From: Spirometra erinaceieuropaei
Lineage: Eukaryota > Platyhelminthes > Cestoda > Diphyllobothriidea > Diphyllobothriidae
Length of the DNA: 64,000 nt
Assembly (NCBI GenBank): GCA_902702965.1
Contig: CACRXP010000645.1
Span: 159,735-223,734, forward strand
Direction: 5' to 3'
Shown here: positions 11,176-21,030 of the stretch, one piece after another
Position numbering within the stretch: position 1 is the stretch's first letter
How the letters are laid out: the number at the start of each line of letters is the position of its first letter
Program-made: the position numbers and the translations under genes
Notes under the pieces: model-generated
What the model was told of the DNA's origin: nothing
The model's database searches: none
The model's input: the letters and a program-made list of their open reading frames with translations, nothing else

Positions 11176-11880
11176 TTCCCATTCGTTCGACAGTTATTTA
11201 TGCGATAGTCACAGAGGGGTCGTAAGTTTACGAAATTTGACTCTGGTTAACTCTGCCTTCACTCATTTAGTCAGTCATCACGCTGGCCGCATCCAAAGTT
11301 CAAACGCAGAGACGTCCAATGTGTTTCCAAACTAACTGCAGACAGGGAGTACTTGGTGCAGACGTGATCAAGTCTGACTTAGCTGGTTTCAACGATACTG
11401 CGAATTTTAACTCTTCACGCGCAACGACCCACCTCAGCAAATTTGAAAAAGTCGACCTATCCCCGCCTCCAGGGACGGGGGCCAAATACTGACAGTCCAA
11501 TTACAACCTTCATTTTGTAAATCGAGTAAACTGATTTGCGAAAACCCATTGAAAAATGCAAAAGGTAATTTGGCGAGGATACGTCTGCTTTCGATAAATT
11601 CTTTTTAGACCTGTACATCTATATGGCTATTGAAGTAATGAATTAAAAGATACGGGTAAATAGATAATTATGCTGTAGCTCGGGTTTGGGTGGGAGGGGA
11701 GGGGGAGAGGGAAACCAAAATTCCAGCCAGCGCCATGGAGAAGGTGGGCCCCGGGGTAGGGTAACTATATGCGGGTGGCTGGTTTAGTGGCTTCGAGCCA
11801 TGGCAACTGTGGTCCTGTATGAAGTTCTTCTGTTCGCATAGGACCGGTCCGCGTAGCCTAATTGCAGCCGCATCTGCCCT
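11176..11880. other. Unassigned sequence
   Basis: No gene recognised. Frames 11300-11500 and 11668-11895 (both minus) lack motifs. A purine-rich GGGAGGGGAGGGGGAGAGG tract lies near 11692-11710. Confidence 0.35.
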
Positions 11881-12214
11881 GCCAATGCACGCCACGTCAA
11901 ATTGTGTTTATGAATTCACATGAACTTGCGGATGCAAGTACATTGGGCGAACGCAAAGGCAGTTGGCAGCCAGATCCATTGAGCACCTGCCCAAGCGGCT
12001 CCTTAGACAAGAAAATAAGATCCCGCATTCATCCATTACGAAACACCTACTTGATACTGGTCACACCGTCGACCACAAAACTTCCTTCCGAGTACTTGTT
12101 CGGGCACGAACAACTCGGACATTGCGTTACCTGGAGGCAGCCTATATACGACGAGTGAAACCAGATCTTTGTAAACAATTGGAGCACGTGGTTAACCTAA
12201 CATTACCATGGTAG
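11881..12214 (+). pseudogene. Penelope-like element GIY-YIG endonuclease, subfamily D copy 1
   Basis: The reading frame through NCVYEF, then TCGCKYIGRTQRQLAAR and IEHLPKRLL, is a GIY-YIG nuclease core. The conserved KYIGRT, Arg and His positions are all visible, followed by the PHSSITKHLLDTGHTVD and FRVLVRARTTRTLRYLEAAYIRR blocks typical of the PLE C-terminus. One TGA stop lies just before TCGCKYIG, so the open frame 11963-12214 begins inside the domain. The protein end NLTLPW plus stop is preserved. No RT is seen upstream, so this is a 5'-truncated copy. A second copy is at 20700-21030. CxCxCKYIG distinguishes this subfamily from A-C. Confidence 0.85.
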
Positions 12215-12654
12215 CCTCTGGCTCCGTCTCCCACGCACACAGTTCAGCACCAACAGACACAGAAGAGCCCAGGTGTTCGATATACGCGAATCTTCATTGC
12301 GATGGAGACCTCGTGTCGGACCCATAGAAATTTCATAAAGTCCAAAAAAACCAGCGAGTGGCAAGTTTTTGGACGGCAATATCATCCTGACGCCATCTAG
12401 CTGAAATCGGTTTCGTTAAAAGATCGTTTAACCGCACACCAGCGGGAAAGCACCAGGATCCGGCAAAATTCCGGTTTAAGTTTGCAGGCATGGCGCCCCT
12501 CCTCCCCTCCCCCATGATTAGAGACAAAGTAACAAAAATATTCTAGGAAATATGACGCTAAGAAAAAGTTACTCAGGATTTCAAGGACGCGAAAATCGTC
12601 CATCTCTAAAAGCGGGAGGGAAACCGGCAATTCTATAACTACCACAGATGCATC
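12215..12654. other. Unassigned sequence
   Basis: Overlapping minus-strand frames (12203-12645) show no recognisable domain. This is the spacer between PLE and LINE fragments. Confidence 0.35.
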
Positions 12655-13183
12655 TCACTTCAAAGTTGCCGTGAAGGTCTCCTCTCGCATTCTTCTCAAT
12701 TGTCTCACTAAACAGCTGGAACACGGACTTCCCCAGGGAAGCTAGTATGACTTCTTACGACACCGCGGAACAACAGGCGTGATCTTCGCTGCTCAGCAAC
12801 TGCAAATAAGTGTCCAGAAATGCATACCAATCTCTGCAATACATTCGTGGGCCTGATGGAACCCTTTGACACGGTAAATCGCGATGGACTCTGAAAAATC
12901 GTGCAGACATTCGACTGTTCTCAACGGTTCACGCACATGGGACGTCAGCTTTACGACGGGATTATGGCGCGCCTCACAGACAATGAGACAGTCCCAGATG
13001 TATTTCAGTGGCCAACGAAGTGAAGCAGGGCCTCGTATTCCCTCCCATCTTCTTCAGTCTCATGTTCTCTGTTGTGCTGATGGACACCTACGGTGACGAG
13101 CACCCTGGGATTATCATTATCGACCGGACAGACGGTCGATATACTACCGCATATCTAGCAAAATAAAGGACTCCCTCGTCATC
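12655..13183 (+). pseudogene. LINE (non-LTR retrotransposon) reverse transcriptase fragment
   Basis: Translation across frames gives a LINE RT segment. The central part reads FVGLMEPFDTVNRDGL, matching the F-x-D-x-x-K-A-F-D-x-V motif A region, where the catalytic Asp is kept. It is followed by IVQTFDCSQRFTHMGRQLYDGIMARL, then, after a frame change, VKQGLVFPPIFFSLMFSVVLMD (motif B region, normally QGCVLAPTLF) and HPGIIIIDRTDGR. A stop replaces Trp after NRDGL and at least one indel lies near 13017. The sequence ends just before the expected FADD box, where the tRNA-bearing foldback element begins. The frame 12884-13096 is out of register. The LINE clade is not assigned. Confidence 0.8.
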
Positions 13184-13223
13184 AAAGATGGTTGTTCATA
13201 TTGACCCAACTGTGAAAAACTCG

Positions 13224-13305
13224 GCGCCTCGGTGGGATTCGAACCCACGCAGTAAGGGGAAGGCTTTAGCGCAGCCAACGCTCTAACCACCTGAGCTACG
13301 AGGCC
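13224..13305 (-). tRNA. tRNA-like unit (possible tRNA pseudogene)
   Basis: About 82 nt on the minus strand: a GGCCTCG acceptor strand largely pairing with CGAGGC, a D arm GCTC/GAGC, and a perfect T arm GTGGG-TTCGAAT-CCCAC. The anticodon arm is irregular (GGC/GCC closing a 9-base loop, or GGCT/AGCC closing 7 bases), so no amino acid is assigned. The spacing suggests a longer variable region. TTTTT follows the 3' end. It is repeated in inverted dimers, so I favour a SINE head over a working tRNA gene. Confidence 0.45.
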
Positions 13306-13467
13306 CCGCCGGACGACGCGAGTTTAATCACATTTGGGTCAAGTTACCCGCCCAACCTACTGCAACGTCTGGAATCCACCAAATCTGATACAGTAAGTTG
13401 ACTGCCCAAGCAGGATTTCCTAAGTAATTCACCTAGAATCCACTAGATGCCTACCAGGCTCGCGTAA

Positions 13468-13704
13468 TTCATTGATATTTTGGCAGATTTTGAATAATTC
13501 ATATTGACCCAACTGTGAAAAACTCGGCGCCTCGGTGGGATTCGAACCCACGCAGTAAGGCGGGGCCTCGTAGCTCAGGTGGTTAGAGCGTTGGCTGCGC
13601 TAAAGCCTTCCCCTTACTGCGTGGGTTCGAATCCCACCGAGGCGCCGAGTTTTTCACAGTTGGGTCAATATGAATTATTCAAAATCTGCCAAAATATCAA
13701 TGAA
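13468..13704. repeat. Near-perfect palindrome, 93-base arms
   Basis: Arms 13468-13560 and 13612-13704 are reverse complements over their full 93 bases as far as I can follow by eye, with a 51-base loop holding the 5' half of a tRNA-like unit. Transcribed, it would fold into a long hairpin. Confidence 0.85.
13564..13645 (+). tRNA. tRNA-like unit (possible tRNA pseudogene)
   Basis: Plus-strand counterpart of the unit at 13224-13305, apparently identical in sequence. A-box-like TAGCTCAGGTGG and B box GGTTCGAATCC are intact, and a TTTTT terminator lies at 13650-13654, so Pol III transcription is plausible. The irregular anticodon arm argues against a working tRNA. Confidence 0.45.
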
Positions 13705-13714
13705 AGATGGTTGT

Positions 13715-16125
13715 GCTTGGTGTAATAATTGCCTGATGGCGGCATTCTAGTCGTTTGTCGTCGCAATTAAGGGAGACAGTTAATTTTGATAAGTATGCGG
13801 CCGCCAGTGCACGAACTGTCCTAATCGGATGTTGTCTCCGATGTCGGGTTCAAGCATGAATACAAAACGTTAGGCCAATAAAGTCCTCGTTTCAGGGATC
13901 GCGTCTACTTCTTCTCAACTGCTTCCCGGGACGCCTTGTTTGGACGTGATACACGGAGTTTTTTTATGAACGGATGTTGGTCTCATCAACACAGCTTTTG
14001 GCGGCAGTTAATCCCACTCTTAGTCTCTAACCACGTTTCCGTACGCTAACGAGAGTTTAACTAACTCAGCCCATGCTATACTAGTGTCATCTCTGCCAAG
14101 CGCTTTAGAAAGTTGCTAAACCCAACCTAGTTTTTTGTGGTTAGAAATTGATTACGGTGTCCTCTCCGGAAAACAGCTAAAGATAATTTGTGCGATCGAC
14201 ACCATCTGCATGTCTCTGCCATATTGTGTGCCCATAATTCATCTGCCACACATTTTTCACCCCACGTTCGCACTTGATCGATTCAAAGAGAGTTTCGAAC
14301 CCTCGACTTTCATTTATGAACATCTCAGCAACGGTGGTAGCTACGTAGACACAGCATGCTGAAAGAGAGAGGGGGAGGGCTTTCGTCCTTGGTTAAAATC
14401 GAATTCGTTGCGAGATGCCTTCCAAACTGTCTAAAGGCCTCATTAGATGTCGAAAACAATCTATGAAATGCTTGCTGACTTCGGACACGTATGGTTTGAC
14501 CAGTAAGCAGGAAAAAGTGGTTCTTAGCTCTAGACTCTAAATTTTCGGGAGGTGAATTGTTTCTTCAAACAACTCACTAGAAAAGCCTCAAACCGGTCCT
14601 GGCACAAAAGAAAATATATTAAAATTTGATCTAAATTGGATGACTTACTTTTTTAAATAAAAGATTCTCTTGACCTATTTTGAGAACAAATATCCCCAAG
14701 TTATCAACGTCAGTCAAATGAGAAAGAACAAATGTACTACGAGGTGGTGGTATGCGTAGGCCTTTTGATCAAATTTTTGTTCAGAGTTGACAGGGATTTT
14801 CGCCCACTAAAACAGAACGCTTTGCGTCACCTGAAAATCGCTCACTTTAAAAAGACAACAAATCAACTGGTCATTTCCTCTGAGAGTTTGTTCGGTGTCT
14901 ATTCTTTGAATGCCCCGATAAAATAGGTAAATGGACAAGCTGATTTTTAATTGGTGTTATTGGCGAATTTATTTGACCCATTTTTTCCTTTCTTCCGTAA
15001 CTCCCGGACAGAATACTAATGCAGAGTTCGATCTTCTGCACAACAAAATTCCTAAACAATAGTGTAAGGAGAGTGGCCTTCTGTGCGTAAACGAGAGAAC
15101 ATTGGAGTTGTTCTTTGTGTATATTAAGAAAAGGTTGCAGCAAATTACGAAAACTAAACAATCCGAGAAATCGCCATTACTTGATTGCTTTCGCAAATGA
15201 TTGCGCTACTTGGTGCGCGATGGGTGCGCCTGTACGGGCATTTGTTAGTCCTCCCTCCCTCTGCCGCTAACAGTTGAAGTTTTTGGGTTGTTGTTAACCC
15301 CCGTGGTGGTGGTGGTGGGGGTGATGGTGGAAGTAACATTACCGTCTCCCTGAGTCCAGTCACATGGCCTAGGTAATGACGCAAGACCGGTAAAGACGCG
15401 GAAGACATGCTGAGGACTGCTGCCCCTAGAGGTCCCAATTAAGGCTTGCGTCGCCAACCTGATAAGACAGATTTGGCTGAAAGAAACTAGCGGCCTGCGT
15501 GACTTTGCGTAACAGCCCGGCAACTTGAAACGTTAGTAACCAAAGCAGTGGGACGATGGCAAGGGGGGGGGGACGGAGTAGCATCTGTGCAACTATCGGC
15601 CGCGTCGTCAGTTTTGTCAGCGGCAAAAAATCGCACGAGAAGGTAAATGGCCGATCTGAACCGCTCAAGAAATAGCAAACATTCTGCCTTAAAATGTAGA
15701 AAGAAAATAAACAGTAGAACAAAGTATGGCGAATGTTGGGCTAATGGTACAGCTGAATATTGCAAACTGGCAGTAGTAAGGAATGGGGGATGTAGCAGAG
15801 CCGACAAACGGAATTGAACAGTTCACATCTCGATATCACGTCGGATACTCTACCTGTTAGTACAACTACTCCAACTGTTCAAATTATAGAATATAGCAGG
15901 TTTATGCTTTGAAGTGATAAGTTTCTTATTTTACCTATTTATCCAGATTTCAGAGAAGTCCACTCCTAGATTCGCATTTTCAAATACGTCACCCATGACC
16001 CATGAATTTTCCACCAACTTGCGACTCAGTTTGAAACCTAGATGACTCAAGTCCTGTCGCACATGATAGATAATAACGTCGGAAACCGTAGTATTTGCCA
16101 TTGTCTGCAACTTTCCACTTTTTGG
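13715..16125. other. Unassigned sequence
   Basis: No gene recognised. Frames of 60-106 codons on both strands (14135-15807) lack known motifs. A short imperfect GGT run occurs near 15302-15320 and a G-run at 15563-15571. Confidence 0.35.
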
Positions 16126-16195
16126 TTTCTTTGATGTAATTCATAGATGTTTTGGCAGATTTTGAATAATTCATATTGACCCAGCTGTGAAAAAC

Positions 16196-16280
16196 TGGGC
16201 GCCTCTGTGGGATTCGAACCCACACAGTAAGGGGAAGGCTTTAGTACAGCCAACGCTCTAACTACTTGAGCCACAACGCC
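16196..16280 (-). tRNA. Diverged tRNA-like unit
   Basis: Minus-strand unit homologous to 13224-13305. The T arm (GTGGG-TTCGAAT-CCCAC) and D arm are recognisable; the acceptor stem has decayed (GGCGTTG against CAGAGGC). Treated as part of the inverted element. Confidence 0.4.
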
Positions 16281-16471
16281 CCGCCGGACGACGCGAGTTT
16301 AATCACATTTGGGTCAAGTTTACCCGCTTAACCTACTGCAACGTCTGGAATATACCAAATCTGATACAGCAAATTGACTGCCCAAGCAGGATTTCCTGAC
16401 TAATTCACCTAGAATCCACCAGATGACTACCAGGCTCCCCCAAATGTGATTAAACTCGCGTCGTCCGGCGG

Positions 16472-16553
16472 GGCCTCGTAGCCCAAGTAGTTAGAGCGTT
16501 GGCTGTACTAAAGCCTTCCTCTTACTGTGTGGGTTCGAATCCCACCGAGGCTC
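16472..16553 (+). tRNA. Diverged tRNA-like unit
   Basis: Plus-strand unit with acceptor GGCCTCG, A-box-like TAGCCCAAGTAG, and an intact B box and T arm. The anticodon-arm sequence differs from copy 1 (GGCTGTACTAAAGCC), so the units are diverging at the position that would set tRNA identity. Confidence 0.4.
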
Positions 16554-16654
16554 CGACTTTTTCACAGTTGGGTCAATATGAATTTCTTTGATGTGTCTGA
16601 CAGTTCGATCGTCGCAAGCGCCGACGCCAAACGTGTACCCCACAGACTGGACAC

Positions 16655-16765
16655 ACCGGTGGTTTGTGTGCGGTTAAGTTTAACATGAAACGGACTTGGG
16701 CAGCTTTTCCACCGCACTCTCTCCTCCCTCACCCTCCAGACTCTGATGCAAGACAATGTCAAGAC
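16655..16765 (-). repeat. Dispersed repeat family D, partial
   Basis: Contains CACCGCACTCTCTCCTCCCTCACC, the minus-strand form of the family D core, adjoining diverged GACTCTGATG-like sequence. Only about 100 bases are recognisable. Confidence 0.5.
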
Positions 16766-19700
16766 GATCGAAGACATACGTAGGTGGAATGTCTGACAAA
16801 AGTGAACGTCCCATTTACGTGTGTCACCCACACGACCTGGTCCCATTTCATGTATCAGGTTACAATAAAAGCAATTCAGATCTTACTCAAATGGGAATGG
16901 AAAACGTCAGTAAACTAGAGACTTTATTACTGCACTGCAGATCCCCCAGGTGATTCCTTGCATGCTCCGTCTGCTTTAGACTGACCGCGAAAACGGCCCA
17001 TTATTTGCAGACTTCATTTTCGGCACGTGCACTACAAATTGAAAAAAACTAAACGCGGATTGCACAGTGTTTTTTATGGCGCATATATTTTTTAACACGA
17101 GAAAAACCGATTGAGAACATCCTCAACCGGTTCACCTACCCGTTTTGTCTCACGTGTTTTGTTCTACCAACTCGGAAAACTCATTATGCCAATTATGCCG
17201 AGCGGAAAGTGACTCTCTCCATATTCTGTCGTACCTTGTCTCTACCGGTAACGTTGTCTCACTTGGAAATTCCCTTGGGGAAACGCAGTGTGCCCCTGAC
17301 TAAATAGTCCTTGTATCTCTAAAATAAGATCAGTAACTGTACGCTTGGCGGAGAAATGAATACGAATGATGAAGAAGGCCGATACGAGAATGACGGGAAT
17401 AATGGGGCGGAATGAAAAAAGGCTATACAAGGAAGAAGATTATGGAGAGAGAAATGAATACGAGAGGCAGGAAAGGCTGACAAACAGTTCATAGAGCAGC
17501 TGCAGGCATAAGGTGACGACAACAATAATACTAATACTGATTATGATGACGATAACGGCGATGGTGGTGGTGGTGGTGGTGGTGGTGGTGGTGGTGGTGG
17601 TGGTGGTGGTGGTGGTGGTGGTGGTGGTGGTGGTGGTGGTCAATATGTCGAGGGAGAGCAAATGGACGAAGACGCGATCGTCGAACTTCTTTTCTTAGTA
17701 AGTTGACTGATTTCAGAGCAAACAGCCAGTCTTATCCCGTTGTTCTACAAATACGCAGCTTTGTTTACTTATATCTCCTCAATTGGTGATTCAGAAGTAC
17801 TTGATCTGCGGTAACCGTTCACTGGGTCCGCATGCGACTATAATTAGTAATCATAGTAAACGAAGAAGTAGTAAAACATTGAACTAAGCGACGCCAAGGA
17901 CCTTTATTTCAGTTTAAGCGAGACTATTTTTATCCCACCGGAGGAAGCGGATGATTCACTCAATGTCTCGCTCGTCTTAGTCCATCACCAGTTAAAAAAG
18001 GCGGTAAATTAGATTTTCTTCTATGTGGACCGCTCCAAATACACATTGACATCCAAGTCTAGTTGAACTATGTGCCTTTTTATAGCGTAGTAATTTTGTC
18101 GATATTCACATGCAACAGTGAGCCGGACGATCAAATAAATGGACTAGTCATTGCTGGCTCTTCCAGCAAACGGTAAATGATTTGTTTACGAAATAATATG
18201 TAAATGTGAGTGACTTACACCGTATAGTAGGCACCAAAACCTGAGGTTTCGATATTTTTATAAAGCCGCAATACCTTCATTCGTGTTGATTGCGCCTTAT
18301 GTTGGGGTACTCAGATATTCAAGAAAACACAAAATTAACAAACATGTCGACCAGACTGATGTCCTGCGGGTTCTGACAAAAAGGATTCATTAAGTTTATA
18401 GTACCGTCAGATATTAGCGAGCAGAGACAGGGCAAAGACTTTGGTGTGACCTTTTTTGAGTTCAGATCCGACATTTATGCAACCACTTTCATTGAAACAT
18501 CATTGTTCTGGAACGTTCCGATTCCGCGTTTGAGGGGTGAAACATTTCGTTTTTGACAAAATAGTGCAACATAACTGGAGAATTTTCCTTCTGGTAAGTG
18601 CCTCGAGAACAACAATGTGCTCTCTCAGGTAGGATAAACTTTCAACACTAGTAGAAAATATTGACAGGCAACTTACTGCCGACCTAATTCTTCTGCTGAA
18701 TTAGACCTCTCTTTACACACGCAAACGGGGGCTTTGTGTCTGGTTATCCAATACCCCAAAACTCATCCTCAACAGACTTACCATAGGTGCAAACATATTC
18801 ACAGTCTGGTGTTTGGACAGTGAGACCTACAGCACATTTTGGGGGAATGAAGCTCATAGGAAATCGACCTCTACTCTGGACTTATCATCGTGTCCCCAGT
18901 ATCATGTTCCGGTACCGGAAATAACGCTATTTTTAACTTTTAATTGTTGGCCTGTTATCTTTAATTCGTGGTTCATGAACTGACTTACTCGCCAGACTGT
19001 TAATTGCGCTTGTGGAGATGGTGTAACGCCCCTTGTCGCGAACAGAATTGTTTGAATGTTCGAACACTTTTTTGGCGCGTGGACCTGGCGTGAAGATGGC
19101 GTAAACGCATGTTGGTGAAGATGACCGGTGCCCTTCCCTCTCATTTCCGCCGACCCCTCTTCCCGTATCGTATCGCAACGTTGACACTGTCCTCCGTCTC
19201 TCTCTACGTCGGCACCTACTCCGGCCCCTCCATGCAGTTGTCCCCAGCGCTGCGCTCCCCACCGGTTTACTAGCTGGCATGTTGGTATCGCCTCTTCACC
19301 CAGACAGGTTATTCTTCAGTTGTAACTCATCCCCCTGTATTGTTAACGGTTATTAAACACATTTTCTTTGCTTATCTCGTTATGCATTACACTATTTCCA
19401 TTACTCGATATGCCTTCTTCCCCTTTGTATGGATGAGTATCAAGAAGTGTTAACAGTTCCGTTCAGGGTCTAACCCGCCCAGGATCTCTCATCAGCGTTT
19501 CCTTTCTCTGGTGTGTGCTATCCTCGACGTCCTCGGCCGCTACAATGGTACGTATTGTCTACCCCCCTTCCCTCCCTCCCCCCTCCTTCCCACTATTGGT
19601 CAAAATTTATTCTCACCAAGGCGTCTTAAGCTATTGTCGTGGGTGCGACGCTTGTTGCAGTAGAGGTGAATAGTCGAGTGCCGCAGTCCCCCATTCACTC

Positions 19701-20149
19701 GGCTGAGCTTCGGTCCCTTACAGACACACATTTTAAGAGTGAGAGGAAAAAGCAGCACGCATGACTTGTCGAAGTCAATAGACGTCCGACTTTACAAGCC
19801 TGGAAACAGGTGCGCATGACTCGGTAAAGTGGAGCATGTCAGGCTGTTAGTTGACCGAGTTCTCATCGGAGTTGTAGATTGAGATCACTTCGCGTCTTGC
19901 CCTTGTTGCCGGCATGCATGTTCCTGCTCATAGGTGAGGGCTTAGTCCATTTCTATGCTGTGGACAGTAGTCTGCAGTTATTGCATTCCTGTCGAACATC
20001 TGCTTTGCCGGTCTGGCCTGTATAATTACAAGAAAAACCCATATTTTAATAAAATACGCCACATCAGAGTGCTCTCCGGGCTGAACTATCATTTGATTTT
20101 TATGAGCCATTCACCCGTTATGGCTTTGAATTTAGGTGCGGGCTCAGCC
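16766..20149. other. Unassigned sequence with one microsatellite
   Basis: Apart from the (TGG)n array at 17562-17640, no gene or known repeat was recognised. The overlapping minus-strand frames at 18902-19280 are Arg-rich but have no domain I can name. A short NYTGQTGK string (minus, about 20010-20030) resembles a GIY-YIG core without the rest of the domain. Confidence 0.35.
17562..17640. repeat. (TGG)n microsatellite
   Basis: About 26 uninterrupted TGG units, preceded by ATG/AAC/GAT-rich triplet sequence. The poly-Thr and poly-Val open frames over it are repeat translations, not genes. Confidence 0.98.
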
Positions 20150-20370
20150 CTGTCACCCACCTGTTCCTTTCCCCCTCTGGGCTTCTTAACTATGTCTTGA
20201 CACCGGCTCCAGGCGGGGAGTAGGAGGAGGGAGTGCGGTAGATGCTGTGCAAGTATACTATCATTATAAACTAACTCACGTACAAGTCATCGTGTCTACG
20301 CCCACCTTGCCGTGGTGCACAAGCTGGACATTGTCTGCAATGACGGTCGAACTGCCGTATGGCTTTGAAC
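20150..20370 (+). repeat. Dispersed repeat family D
   Basis: A good copy of the family: TTGACACCGGCTCCAGGCGG, GGGAGTGCGGTAGATGC, then TATAAACTAACTCACGTACAAGTCATCGTG and GACGGTCGAACTGCCG. Confidence 0.65.
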
Positions 20371-20699
20371 GGGGACGTAATGCAAGCCCTTAGAGCCATG
20401 TCAATGTTTTTTGCTGCTTCAGAAACATGAATGCAGCACAGCATAGCATGCCATCTCCACGGTTGGCTTATTAGGTGGGTTCTGTGATACAAATGCGAGA
20501 ATATAGGATTATAGAGATTTTCTGATACACAAACTGCAAGGTTTTTACTCTTTTTTTATTTAAAACTCTTTTCTCGAATTTTTTGGTGATTATCCTCGTG
20601 CAGCTTCGCTTGTCGGCCACGAGGGGGTTGTTGTCAAAGGTAGGAATTTATGCGGTGTAGATCCCATTCCACTTCCGCGGGCAAAGGATGCCATACCAT
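20371..20699. other. Unassigned sequence
   Basis: Spacer between family D and a PLE fragment. No gene recognised. Confidence 0.3.
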
Positions 20700-21030
20700 T
20701 GGATGCCAACTCAAATTGTGTTTAGGAATTCACATGCACTTGTGAATGCAAGTACATTGGACGAACGCAAACGAAGTTGGCAGCCACATCAACTAAACAC
20801 CTGCCCGAATGGCTATTAAAGCAGGAAAATGAAATTCTCCATTCTTCTATCACGAAGCACCTCCTGAATAGCGGGTCACTCCGTTGACCCCAAAACATCC
20901 TTCCGAGTATTAGTTCGGGCACGGACAACTCGGATATTGCGCTATTTAGAGGCAGCCTACATACGGCGGGAGAAACACGGCGTATGCAAACAGTCAGACC
21001 ACGTGGTCAACTCCAACTTGTCGTGGCAAA
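20700..21030 (+). pseudogene. Penelope-like element GIY-YIG endonuclease, subfamily D copy 2
   Basis: Homologue of 11881-12214. The frame shows CTCECKYIGRTQTKLA, then HSSITKHLLNSG, a frameshift, and FRVLVRARTTRILRYLEAAYIRRE. A stop lies before EFTCTC, and the His/Glu region is altered (TSTKHLPEW). The DNA matches copy 1 closely through CACGTGGT and then diverges. It is 5'-truncated with no RT. It is missed by simple open-frame searches because of the stop and the frameshift. Confidence 0.8.

Larger units (their letters stand above)
13196..13702. mobile_element. tRNA-bearing inverted-dimer SINE-like element, copy 1
   Basis: A 507-base insertion bounded by a 12-base duplication. In order: a minus-strand tRNA-like unit (13224-13305), a body segment (13306-13461, including ACGACGCGAGTTTAATCAC), a partial minus-strand unit (13468-13560), then a complete plus-strand unit (13564-13645) with a TTTTT stop and a tail ending AAAATCTGCCAAAATATCAATG. 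Each complete unit keeps Pol III A-box-like (TAGCTCAGGTGG) and B-box (GGTTCGAATCC) sequences, pointing outward in opposite directions. A closely related copy is at 16138-16582. The length of the duplication suits LINE-assisted insertion; this is an inference. Confidence 0.75.
13184..13714. repeat. 12-base target-site duplication AAAGATGGTTGT
   Basis: AAAGATGGTTGT occurs exactly at 13184-13195 and 13703-13714, immediately flanking the tRNA-bearing inverted element. This is the footprint expected from one staggered-cut insertion. Confidence 0.8.
16138..16582. mobile_element. tRNA-bearing inverted-dimer SINE-like element, copy 2, with 12-base target-site duplication
   Basis: A 445-base insertion flanked by exact TTTCTTTGATGT copies (16126-16137 and 16583-16594). 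Arms of about 144 bases (16170-16313 and 16439-16582) are inverted copies; each holds a tRNA-like unit plus the ACGACGCGAGTTTAATCAC stretch. About 125 bases of single-copy body lie between them. The extra tail (GGCAGATTTTGAATAATTCAT) is at the left end here but at the right end in copy 1, so the two copies differ in which side kept the tail. Divergence between the two arms shows that this copy is older than copy 1. Confidence 0.8.

Noticed and set aside
13224..13305. Functional tRNA gene with assigned anticodon
   Set aside because: The anticodon stem does not pair in the standard register and copies vary at that place, so no identity can be given.
17440..17698. Poly-Thr and poly-Val proteins
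   Set aside because: Direct translations of the (TGG)n microsatellite.
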